NCBI GenBank assembly: GCA_903960645.1 | Contig: CAJCBN010000383.1 | Coordinates: forward strand, 1 to 5,610 | DNA length: 5,610 nucleotides | Origin: an uncultured Actinomycetes bacterium | GTDB lineage: Bacteria; Actinomycetota; Thermoleophilia; Gaiellales; F1-60-MAGs149 | Direction of reading: 5' to 3' | In this document: piece by piece, positions 1 through 5,284 of the stretch | Numbering within the stretch: position 1 is the first letter of the stretch | Layout of the letters: each line of letters opens with the position of its first letter | The notes under the pieces: model-generated | Databases searched by the model: none | What the model was told of the DNA's origin: nothing | The model's input: the letters and a program-made list of their open reading frames with translations, nothing else | Program-made: the position numbers and the translations under genes

Positions 1-341
1 CTGCGCACCTGCGTGCCCGGCGGATAGGTGAACGAGTGGCCGGGCTGCCACGACGCCGACGGGAAGTTGCGGTTGAGATCGACGCCGGCTGCGTTTTGCC
101 GCACGCCGTGCAGCACGCCATCGGGGTTCGCGCACGGGAGAATGGCCCACGACGTATCGGTGCCGTCGATGCGCTCCAGCAGACGCCGGGCCAAGAGCAG
201 CGTCTCGGGCTCCTCGCCGTGAATGCCGGCAATCAGCAGGCCGTCAATCGTGCCTCCGCCTGCAGGACGGTAGAGCTTTAGGGGCAGCCCGCCGCGCGAG
301 CGCCCGATCTCAACCTCATCCCAGCCGTCGGCAATCTCCAT
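1..341 (-). CDS. M14-family zinc carboxypeptidase, MpaA-like (partial, 3' end outside window)
   Basis: Reading from the ATG at 339-341, 113 codons are open to the window edge. The zinc-binding HxxE motif is seen as GIHGEEPE, with H41 and E44 as the first two zinc ligands. NPDG (residues 72-75) and R81 follow, then GVDLNRNFPS (86-95), whose Asn-Arg pair binds the substrate carboxylate in M14 enzymes. The order and spacing match murein peptide amidase A (MpaA) and related M14 peptidases of about 240 residues, which cleave the gamma-D-Glu-diaminopimelate bond of cell-wall peptides; the actual substrate is an inference. The third zinc ligand (His) and the catalytic Glu should lie beyond base 1. 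No signal peptide is visible, so a cytoplasmic location is likely. An in-frame stop at 369-371 and the absence of any other start codon fix this start, although no Shine-Dalgarno sequence precedes it. The gene lies 50 bases downstream of the secreted-protein gene on the same strand, with a hairpin between. Confidence 0.88.
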   Translation of the reverse strand, partial: MEIADGWDEVEIGRSRGGLPLKLYRPAGGGTIDGLLIAGIHGEEPETLLLARRLLERIDGTDTSWAILPCANPDGVLHGVRQNAAGVDLNRNFPSASWQPGHSFTYPPGTQVR

Positions 342-360
342 ACGGGCTGGGTGATAGCAG

Positions 361-385
361 TCTCGGCGTCAGCAGAGCGCCGAGA
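361..385 (-). terminator. Stem-loop between the secreted-protein gene and the M14 gene
   Basis: TCTCGGCG (361-368) pairs perfectly with CGCCGAGA (378-385), giving an 8-bp stem and a 9-base loop. On the minus strand it starts 6 bases after the TGA of the upstream gene. No U-tract follows, so it is either an actinobacterial-type terminator without U-run or an attenuator or processing site before the M14 gene. The role is inferred from position only. Confidence 0.4.
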
Positions 386-391
386 GCCAGG

Positions 392-1402
392 TCAGCACAC
401 CCCGGACGCCTCCGACTGGCTCAGCGGGCTCAGCGACCACGTCGTCGGAAGGCCTGCAGTCTGGGGCAGGGCAGTTAGCGTGGCATTGCCCGTCGCAGGG
501 CCGACGGGTTGGGAGAGCACCGAGGTCGGGATCTGGCCCGCGAGCCACGGACCCGCCGAGATCGCGTTGTTTTCGCCCGTCGCCACGTTGTTCGTGATGG
601 TGAACGTCCAGACGGAGAGATAGGACGATTGTCCCAGCACACCGGAGGCGGGCACGTTCGGCGAGCCACTGAGGTTGACCGTGGTGGTGTTGTCCGATCC
701 AGTCAACGTGATCGACTGCCATTCGGGGAGCGCGTAACCGTTGCCGCCGAAGACGATGCACAGGAGCGCCTCGTCGCCGCCGGGCACCCAGACACCGGCG
801 GTGTTCACGTACCCGGGGCCGGTGCCATTCTGCCACTGCTGAAATCCGACTGCCGGCGCCGGTGGCGGCGTGTTGAGGATCTGGAGGAGCTGGCTGCACG
901 TTCCGGTGAAGCCATTAGCTTGAGCTTCCGCACACCGCCAGCCGCGAATCGACGCCCCGGGCTGGTCGATGCGCAGAGCGCGGGCACGGACGGTCGGAAG
1001 CTCGCGGGTCACTGTCGCCCGTACATTAAGTCCACGATCCCCAGCCAAGAGGCGAGCTGCTGAGCGAGGAATCCGAATGTCGAAGCGCACGGGCTTGCCG
1101 CTGTTGTTCCGACGCGTGAAGCGCACGGTGTCAGACGCGGTAATCGAGTGATGCGAGCCCTGAAGTGTCACGACGATCATCGCGAGCGACCGCGCATCGT
1201 GGCGGCCGCCAACGGCTCCGGCTTTTCCGCTGAAGTTCGCCGTGGCGAGGATGGTCAGCGCGCCCTTGGACGGGCCGCTCGGTGTGCGGTGGATCTTCAC
1301 GCTCGTCACGCTGGGCGTCGCCTTCGCCGCCATGGCGCTGAGTGGCGCGAGCAGCGCTACGACGGTGATCACAGTGATAAAAAACGTCAGACGTTTGACC
1401 AT
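392..1402 (-). CDS. Secreted protein of unknown function, paralogue A (336 aa)
   Basis: I do not recognise the family. Residues 1-25 form a signal peptide: basic VKR, a hydrophobic stretch at about 5-22, and an AMA cleavage motif at 23-25. The mature part begins with a region shared with the next gene: RTPSGPSKG (39-47), ITASDTVRF (87-95) and GKPVRFDIRIP (102-112). These alternate hydrophobic and polar residues like beta-strands. The C-terminal half is rich in Thr, Ser, Asn, Gly and Pro, holds LC-6-GYALP (C215 to P226) and PTSVL (292-296), and ends in Cys336. The four cysteines are C157, C169, C215 and C336, consistent with two disulfides after export. There is no transmembrane tail and no LPXTG sorting signal, so the product is probably released or non-covalently surface-attached. 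The ATG at 1400-1402 is supported by a promoter whose predicted start site is that ATG, and no Shine-Dalgarno sequence is present. A beta-sandwich adhesin- or Ig-like fold is a guess. Confidence 0.85.
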   Translation of the reverse strand: MVKRLTFFITVITVVALLAPLSAMAAKATPSVTSVKIHRTPSGPSKGALTILATANFSGKAGAVGGRHDARSLAMIVVTLQGSHHSITASDTVRFTRRNNSGKPVRFDIRIPRSAARLLAGDRGLNVRATVTRELPTVRARALRIDQPGASIRGWRCAEAQANGFTGTCSQLLQILNTPPPAPAVGFQQWQNGTGPGYVNTAGVWVPGGDEALLCIVFGGNGYALPEWQSITLTGSDNTTTVNLSGSPNVPASGVLGQSSYLSVWTFTITNNVATGENNAISAGPWLAGQIPTSVLSQPVGPATGNATLTALPQTAGLPTTWSLSPLSQSEASGVC

Positions 1403-1408
1403 GCGCGG

Positions 1409-1437
1409 AGAATAAACGAATTATCGTTCTTTGGCAA
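1409..1437 (-). promoter_or_regulatory. Sigma-70-type promoter for paralogue A, leaderless
   Basis: On the minus strand TTGCCA (1432-1437, 5 of 6 to TTGACA) is followed by a 17-base spacer and TATTCT (1409-1414, 4 of 6 to TATAAT). Six bases separate the -10 box from the ATG, which puts the expected transcription start at position 1402, the A of the start codon. This region is AT-rich against a GC-rich background. Confidence 0.6.
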
Positions 1438-1471
1438 CCGCATGTGAGCAGGCCCACCGGGCGCGGTTCGA

Positions 1472-1489
1472 GCCAGCAACGTTGCTGGC
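1472..1489. repeat. 18-bp perfect palindrome upstream of paralogue A
   Basis: GCCAGCAAC and GTTGCTGGC are exact reverse complements with no spacer. The site is centred about 78 bp upstream of the ATG at 1402 and 35 bp upstream of the -35 box, in the 201-base gap between the two paralogues. A dimeric regulator operator or a hairpin ending the upstream transcript are both possible. No U-run follows on either strand. Confidence 0.4.
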
Positions 1490-1581
1490 CCTCACCCTGT
1501 GCTCAATCCAGCTGCAGCAACATCATCGTGCGGGCCGATGTCGAGCAGAAGAGCCCTGGAGTCGAGCGTCGCAGTTAGCAT

Positions 1582-1603
1582 CGACGGGCGGTGTGCCGCG
1601 TCG
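1582..1603 (-). terminator. Hairpin directly after the paralogue B stop codon
   Basis: On the minus strand CGACG pairs with CGTCG and the inner GGC with GCC, giving eight pairs with a one-base bulge around a five-base loop. The stem begins at the base next to the TGA (1604-1606). It has no U-tract. Its position suggests transcription termination or 3'-end protection. Confidence 0.35.
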
Positions 1604-2473
1604 TCAGCACCAGCTGTTGTTCGACTGGTAGGGCGCAACGATCGGGTTCGCAAAGAGACCGAACGGTGCACCCGAGTTGTACATCAAGGCAGGGCCTGTG
1701 TTGGCGGTCGGTGCTGCATTCAGCACAGAGGTTGGGACGGTGCCCGACAACGTCACCGTCACGTCGTTGCCGCCCGAATCGATGTCGGCGGGCTGCTCCG
1801 CTCCGACGTCAGAGAAGCTGCCGTCTGTGGCGACGGCGAAGGTGGAATCGCCACCGCCAAAGAGGACGTTGTTGGAGGCGTCCCAAGCCTGGACCTGATA
1901 CAGGGCTGGCTGAGCGTATCCGGAGCCGTTGAACCCGAGGCACAGGGTGGGGCTTTCGACGTTCTCACCGAACGCCACGGTTGGAGCTGGAGACGGAGCT
2001 TGAGTCACTGGGCAAAATAGGAAGCAAAAGCCGAACTGGCGCGTGGCTCGCGTGCTCTTCGTGGCAAATTTCGTCGTCCGGCCGCGCAATGAGACCGCGA
2101 GTGCGACTTTGACCTTGCGATCGCCGAGCTTGCGGGCCTTGGCGGCAGGGATGCGAAAGTCGAAGCGCACAGGGGCGCCTGCACGTGTACGCGGGTGCAA
2201 CCGCACGACATCGCGAGCTGTGATGGCGGAGTTCACGCCGGTGAGGGTCACGATTGCCTGCGAGACGGGCGGGAGCGTGCCTGCGGGGAAGTCGGCTGCC
2301 TTCGCAAAGCCTCGGTAGTCGAGCGTGGCGATCACCGTAATGGCACCCTTGTCGGGTCCCGACGGCGTGCGGTAGATCTCGAACGAACGAAACGTTGGCG
2401 CCTTGGCTGCGGCGAGCGCCGGGAACACGAGTACTGCCGCGAGCACAAAAAAGAGGATAATTCGCCGATTCAT
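1604..2473 (-). CDS. Secreted protein of unknown function, paralogue B (289 aa)
   Basis: This is a diverged paralogue of the following gene (392-1402) and belongs to no family I recognise. A signal peptide covers about residues 1-23: basic NRR, hydrophobic 5-18, and Ala-rich cleavage sites at 19-23. The shared N-terminal region has RTPSGPDKG (35-43), ITARDVVRL (84-92) and GAPVRFDFRIP (99-109). A basic stretch leads to CFLFC (C150, C154), then a Pro-rich linker and LC-6-GYAQP (C178 to P189) with the same Cys-to-Gly spacing as paralogue A. PTSVL is at 247-251 and the last residue is Cys289. All four cysteines keep the order seen in paralogue A. A start at 2533 would add 20 residues before the signal peptide and would place the promoter and half of the terminator palindrome inside the gene, so the ATG at 2471-2473 is preferred. 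There is no Shine-Dalgarno sequence; the gene is probably translated leaderless. Disulfide pairing is an inference. Confidence 0.85.
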   Translation of the reverse strand: MNRRIILFFVLAAVLVFPALAAAKAPTFRSFEIYRTPSGPDKGAITVIATLDYRGFAKAADFPAGTLPPVSQAIVTLTGVNSAITARDVVRLHPRTRAGAPVRFDFRIPAAKARKLGDRKVKVALAVSLRGRTTKFATKSTRATRQFGFCFLFCPVTQAPSPAPTVAFGENVESPTLCLGFNGSGYAQPALYQVQAWDASNNVLFGGGDSTFAVATDGSFSDVGAEQPADIDSGGNDVTVTLSGTVPTSVLNAAPTANTGPALMYNSGAPFGLFANPIVAPYQSNNSWC

Positions 2474-2479
2474 GGCCGC

Positions 2480-2508
2480 AATGTATCGGAATGCGAACGT
2501 GATGTCCA
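2480..2508 (-). promoter_or_regulatory. Sigma-70-type promoter for paralogue B, leaderless
   Basis: On the minus strand TGGACA (2503-2508, 5 of 6 to TTGACA) is followed by 17 bases and TACATT (2480-2485, 4 of 6 to TATAAT). Six bases then lead to the ATG, so the expected start site is 2473, the A of ATG. The geometry is identical to the promoter of paralogue A. The -35 box overlaps the last two bases of the upstream hairpin. Confidence 0.55.
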
Positions 2509-2546
2509 CGTGCTGGGGAGTGAGCCGGCTCACCCCCCAGCACGTG
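2507..2546 (-). terminator. 40-bp near-perfect palindrome after the aldehyde dehydrogenase gene
   Basis: Arms CACGTGCTGGGG (2507-2518) and CCCCAGCACGTG (2535-2546) are exact reverse complements. Inside them lies the palindrome TGAGCCGGCTCA (2521-2532); only the pair 2519/2534 is mismatched. The RNA hairpin starts 7 bases after the dehydrogenase stop. It should be extremely stable but has no U-tract. It most likely ends the dehydrogenase transcript and insulates the next promoter. Confidence 0.6.
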
Positions 2547-2552
2547 TGTTGA

Positions 2553-4058
2553 CTAGTCCAGCTGCAGCCAGATCAGCTTCAGGTCGGTGTACTTCTCCAT
2601 CGCGTGCAGCGACTTGTCGCGGCCGAAGCCGGACTGCTTGAAGCCACCGAACGGCGTGGTGATGTCGCCTGCGTCGAAGCAGTTGACCCACACGACGCCG
2701 GCCTTGATCTGGCGCGCCACCTTGTGCGCTGTCGAGACGTCGCGCGTCCAGAGAGCGCCGGCGAGGCCGTAGATCGTGTCGTTCGCGATCTCGACAGCCT
2801 CCTCGACGTCGCTGAAGGAGATCGCGGAGAGGACGGGGCCGAAGATCTCCTCTTGGGCGATCTTCATGTCGTTCTTCACGTCGGAGAAGATCGTCGGCTC
2901 GATGAAGCAGCCGCCGGTCTCCGCCATGACGCGATTGCCGCCGAACGCAACCGAGGCGCCCTCGCTCTTGCCGGCCTCGATGTAGCCGAGCACGCGCTCC
3001 ATCTGCGTGGTGTCGACCATCGCGCCCATCTTCGTCTTGGCGTCGAAGGGGTTGCCCGGCTGGATGCCCGCCGCGACCTTTGCGACGCGCGCGATGAAGT
3101 CGTCGCGGATGTCCTCGTGGACGAGCAGGCGCGAGCCGGCGTTGCAGACCTCGCCCTGGTTGAAGAAGATGCCCCACGCGACGGCCTCGGCAGCCTTGTC
3201 GAGATCGGGGTAGTCGGGCAGGATGATGTGCGGCGTCTTGCCACCGCACTCGAGCGAGACGCGCTTGAGGTTCGACTCGCCGGAGTACTTCATGAAGTAC
3301 TTGCCGACCTCGGTTGAGCCGGTGAACGCGACCATGTCGACGTCCATGTGCAGACCGATCGCCTGGCCGGCGGTCTCGCCCATGCCGGGCACGACCTGTC
3401 GGACGCCGGCGGGCAGCCCCGCGTCGACGGCGAGCTGTGCGATCCGGATCGCGGTCAGCGACGACTGCTCAGCCGGCTTCAGGACGACTGAGTTGCCGGT
3501 CGCGAGCGCGGGGCCGAGCTTCCACGAGGCCATCATCAGCGGGAAGTTCCACGGCACGACGGCGCCGATGACGCCGAGCGGCTCGCGGACCACCATGGCG
3601 ACGGCGGAGGGGTCGGTCGGGGCGATCTCGTCCGAGACCTTGTCGATCGCCTCGGCGTAGAAGTTGATGCACTTGGCCGCACCGGGCACGTCGATCTTGC
3701 GGCTGTCGGAGATCGGCTTGCCCATGTCGATCGTCTCGAGCAGCGCGAGCTCATCGGCGTTCTCGAGCATCAGCTCGGCGAACTTCTTCAGCACGGACTT
3801 CCGGCGAGCCGGTGCCGCATTCGACCAGACGCCGCTGTTGAACACGGCGCGCGCACCGGCGACGGCGCGATCGACGTCGGCGGTGTCACACGCGGCGATC
3901 TGGGTGATGACGGTGCCGTCGATCGGGGAAACGCAGTCGAAGGTGTCGCCGCTGAGGGCGTTGACGTACTGGCCGTCGATGAACGCGCGACCTTCCGGCT
4001 GCAGGCGTTCAGCGGCGTCGGCGACGGACGAGGCGGTGGGGATGGCGGTGGCGCTCAT
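2553..4058 (-). CDS. NAD(P)+-dependent aldehyde dehydrogenase, PuuC-like (501 aa)
   Basis: This is a full-length member of the aldehyde dehydrogenase superfamily, oxidising an aldehyde to the acid with NAD(P)+ in the cytoplasm. The catalytic set is complete: N171 in PWNFP, K194 in VVLKPAE, the cofactor-loop FTGSTEVG (245-252), general base E270 in LECGGK, nucleophile C305 in GEVCNAG, and E404 in EEIFGP. The C-terminal oligomerisation segment with TPFGGFKQSG (468-477) and the GRDKSLHAMEK stretch closely resembles E. coli PuuC (gamma-glutamyl-gamma-aminobutyraldehyde dehydrogenase, putrescine degradation), as does the N-terminus (FIDGQY, residues 26-31). The exact substrate remains unproven because no polyamine genes are visible nearby. 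The ATG at 4056-4058 is preceded by GGAG (4062-4065), rather close at three bases. An upstream in-frame ATG at 4244 would add 62 unrelated residues encoded across a palindromic repeat and is rejected. The gene appears to be monocistronic, ended by the hairpin at 2507-2546. Confidence 0.95.
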   Translation of the reverse strand: MSATAIPTASSVADAAERLQPEGRAFIDGQYVNALSGDTFDCVSPIDGTVITQIAACDTADVDRAVAGARAVFNSGVWSNAAPARRKSVLKKFAELMLENADELALLETIDMGKPISDSRKIDVPGAAKCINFYAEAIDKVSDEIAPTDPSAVAMVVREPLGVIGAVVPWNFPLMMASWKLGPALATGNSVVLKPAEQSSLTAIRIAQLAVDAGLPAGVRQVVPGMGETAGQAIGLHMDVDMVAFTGSTEVGKYFMKYSGESNLKRVSLECGGKTPHIILPDYPDLDKAAEAVAWGIFFNQGEVCNAGSRLLVHEDIRDDFIARVAKVAAGIQPGNPFDAKTKMGAMVDTTQMERVLGYIEAGKSEGASVAFGGNRVMAETGGCFIEPTIFSDVKNDMKIAQEEIFGPVLSAISFSDVEEAVEIANDTIYGLAGALWTRDVSTAHKVARQIKAGVVWVNCFDAGDITTPFGGFKQSGFGRDKSLHAMEKYTDLKLIWLQLD

Positions 4059-4144
4059 GATCTCCAGAAGGTCGGAAGCGGTAGTGACCGAACGGTACGT
4101 GAACGGCGATTCGCGCGCAGCGGAATCCAAGCCCATTCGCGTTC

Positions 4145-4178
4145 TTGGACAAAATGGGCCCGGGCCCACCTTGTCCAA
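4145..4178. repeat. REP-like palindrome, copy 1 (upstream of the RAYT gene)
   Basis: Outer arms TTGGACAA (4145-4152) and TTGTCCAA (4171-4178) pair exactly. A two-base mismatch (AA opposite CC) separates them from the 14-bp core palindrome TGGGCCCGGGCCCA (4155-4168). It lies 142 bp before the RAYT start and 87 bp before the divergent dehydrogenase start. The same core recurs at 5181-5194. As single-stranded DNA it would fold into a long hairpin with an internal bulge, the form RAYT proteins recognise in REP elements. Confidence 0.65.
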
Positions 4179-4212
4179 CAACACGAGGCGTCGCAGCGCG
4201 CCTTCGCGCAGA

Positions 4213-4239
4213 ACGGGCGTGTTCCCGTCACACGCCCGT
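4213..4239. repeat. Perfect 10-bp stem-loop in the RAYT upstream region
   Basis: ACGGGCGTGT (4213-4222) and ACACGCCCGT (4230-4239) are exact reverse complements around the 7-base loop TCCCGTC. It lies between REP-like copy 1 and the RAYT start, 81 bases before the latter. It may be part of the RAYT mRNA leader or a second palindrome of the module. The rest of the 4059-4320 gap shows no clear promoter or gene. Confidence 0.45.
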
Positions 4240-4320
4240 GGCACCCGTCAACGCACTCGCGCAGCTCCGCGACGTACCGAACCGGCGCCGCGTGCCCCCT
4301 GCCACCCGATTCGCGCTGTC

Positions 4321-5034
4321 ATGCCCTGCATGACGAAGGCGATTCGATACGACGGCGGCGGCCGCATGCTCCACGTGATCGGCAGGGCCGTAAACAAGGA
4401 CCTCCTGTTTCCCGATGATGACGACGCGCAGCGCTTCTGGACCGAGATCGGGTACCGATCACTCGAGTTCGGCGTGCAGATCCTCGCCATGTGCCTCCTG
4501 GGCAACCATTACCACCTGATCGTGCGTGGGGATGCCGAGCCGTTGGCAGACACGATGCACCGGTCGCTCTCAAAGCTGGCCAACGTGCGGAACATGCGAG
4601 AGGGGCGTCGTGGTTCGCTCGTAGGGCGCCGCTACAACGTCGTGCACCCCAACGACGCGGTGCATACGAATCGCCTTATCCGCTACGTCCCGATGAACCC
4701 TGTGCGGCACAAGCTCGCGAAGGATCCTGCGGCGTGGGTATGGAGCACGCATTCGATCCTGATGGGCAAGCGTGTCGCGCCGGAGTGGTTCGACCGCGCG
4801 GAGGTACTGCGTGCCTTCGGCTTCGTGGATGCGCAGGCCTACGAGCGCTTTGTCCTCGCGGATACGCCACTCGTACCGCCGCCGATGACGCCCAAGGAAC
4901 TGAAGCACCACCGGGTACTCGTGATGGCCCAGGCGGGGATGTCACTCGAGGACATCGTCGAGGTGAGCGGGTACTCAGAGCGGCACGTCAAGCGGCTGAT
5001 CGCCGCGAGCGCAGTACGGCCGACGTTCGACTGA
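4321..5034 (+). CDS. REP-associated tyrosine transposase (RAYT), Y1/HUH family (237 aa)
   Basis: Y1-type single-strand DNA transposase related to IS200/IS605 TnpA. The N-terminal strand is GGGRMLHVIGRAVNK (12-26), and the metal-binding HUH motif is GNHYHLIV (61-68, H63 and H65). The candidate nucleophile is Y122 in RYVPMNPVRHK (121-131), which aligns with the conserved Tyr of DYIYINPVKHG in E. coli RAYT. The VWSTHS segment after it is also typical. A C-terminal region absent from short IS200 enzymes (about 190-230) contains a helix-turn-helix-like stretch, MSLEDIVEVSGYSERHVKRL (207-226), probably for DNA binding. RAYTs nick and rejoin REP palindromes and are usually single-copy, domesticated genes; related palindromes lie on both sides here. 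The ATG at 4321 is chosen; the ATG at 4330 is equally possible, and neither has a clear Shine-Dalgarno sequence. The frame is open upstream to 3664, but that part is antisense to the dehydrogenase. The stop TGA is immediately next to the selC 3' end. Confidence 0.9.
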   Translation: MPCMTKAIRYDGGGRMLHVIGRAVNKDLLFPDDDDAQRFWTEIGYRSLEFGVQILAMCLLGNHYHLIVRGDAEPLADTMHRSLSKLANVRNMREGRRGSLVGRRYNVVHPNDAVHTNRLIRYVPMNPVRHKLAKDPAAWVWSTHSILMGKRVAPEWFDRAEVLRAFGFVDAQAYERFVLADTPLVPPPMTPKELKHHRVLVMAQAGMSLEDIVEVSGYSERHVKRLIAASAVRPTFD

Positions 5035-5127
5035 CGAGGCAGCGCAGGAATCGAACCTACCGACCGACGGGTTACGCCGGCCTGCGCGTTTTGAAGACGC
5101 GATCCGCCACCAGACGGTTGCCGCCCC
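5035..5127 (-). tRNA. selC: Selenocysteine tRNA, anticodon UCA
   Basis: A 93-nt cloverleaf is seen on the minus strand. The 8-bp acceptor has GGGGCGGC (5127-5120) pairing with GCTGCCTC (5043-5036), two pairs being G-U. The D arm is CCGTC-TGGT-GGCGG with a four-base loop. The anticodon arm is CGCGT-CTTCAAA-ACGCG, with anticodon TCA at 5094-5092. A long variable arm has GGCCGGCG pairing with CGTCGGTC around TAACC. The T arm is GTAGG-TTCGATT-CCTGC, and the discriminator is G (5035). The 8-bp acceptor, tiny D loop, long variable arm and UCA anticodon together are diagnostic of bacterial tRNA-Sec, which carries Ser and then Sec to UGA codons with SelA and SelB. The 3' CCA is not encoded (TCA follows), so it must be added by the CCA enzyme. 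A possible -10 box TACCCT lies at 5135-5140, but no good -35 is seen. No other Sec gene is in the window. Confidence 0.93.
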
Positions 5128-5169
5128 GCCTGCGAGGGTAGCGAAAGCGCGCGGAATCCGTACCGAATG

Positions 5170-5205
5170 CCCTGACACGGTGGGCCCGGGCCCATGGTGT
5201 CAGGG
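5170..5205. repeat. REP-like palindrome, copy 2 (downstream of RAYT, upstream of selC)
   Basis: Outer arms CCCTGACAC (5170-5178) and GTGTCAGGG (5197-5205) pair exactly. Two mismatched positions (GG opposite TG) separate them from the core TGGGCCCGGGCCCA (5181-5194), identical to copy 1. The copies also share GACA and TGTC three bases outside the core. It lies 135 bp after the RAYT stop and 42 bp upstream of the selC 5' end, where it could affect selC transcription. Confidence 0.65.
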
Positions 5206-5284
5206 TGGGAGTGGCGGTCCTGATTGGATTGCGCTGGGCAGCGCTCCGTGGCTTCACGCGGCGGTGATTTGCAAAGGTTCGGGC

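Noticed and set aside
342..394. Possible UGA recoding as selenocysteine at the ends of the two secreted proteins, since both end Cys-TGA, a hairpin follows each, and selC is in the window.
   Set aside because: The frames after the two TGAs encode unrelated residues, and the hairpins differ and lack a recognisable SECIS loop. TGA is also the common stop in this kind of genome.
392..480. LPTTW near the C-terminus of paralogue A as a sortase signal.
   Set aside because: It is not LPXTG, and no hydrophobic segment or basic tail follows.
2604..3317. A 237-codon plus-strand open frame inside the dehydrogenase gene.
   Set aside because: It is antisense to conserved dehydrogenase motifs and has the Leu/Ala/Arg/Asp-rich composition expected of an antisense shadow.
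4131..4159. GCCCATT (4131-4137) pairing with AATGGGC (4153-4159) as an alternative hairpin that would compete with REP-like copy 1.
   Set aside because: It has only 7 bp and a 15-base loop and is far weaker than the REP-like palindrome. No equivalent is seen at copy 2.
4059..4244. A 62-residue N-terminal extension of the aldehyde dehydrogenase.
   Set aside because: It reads through the REP-like palindrome, resembles no dehydrogenase N-terminus, and the internal ATG at 4056-4058 gives the usual family length with GGAG upstream.
3664..4320. A plus-strand open frame that would extend the RAYT protein by 219 residues at its N-terminus.
   Set aside because: Most of it is antisense to the well-supported aldehyde dehydrogenase and it crosses a palindrome. 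RAYT-family similarity begins only near 4330.
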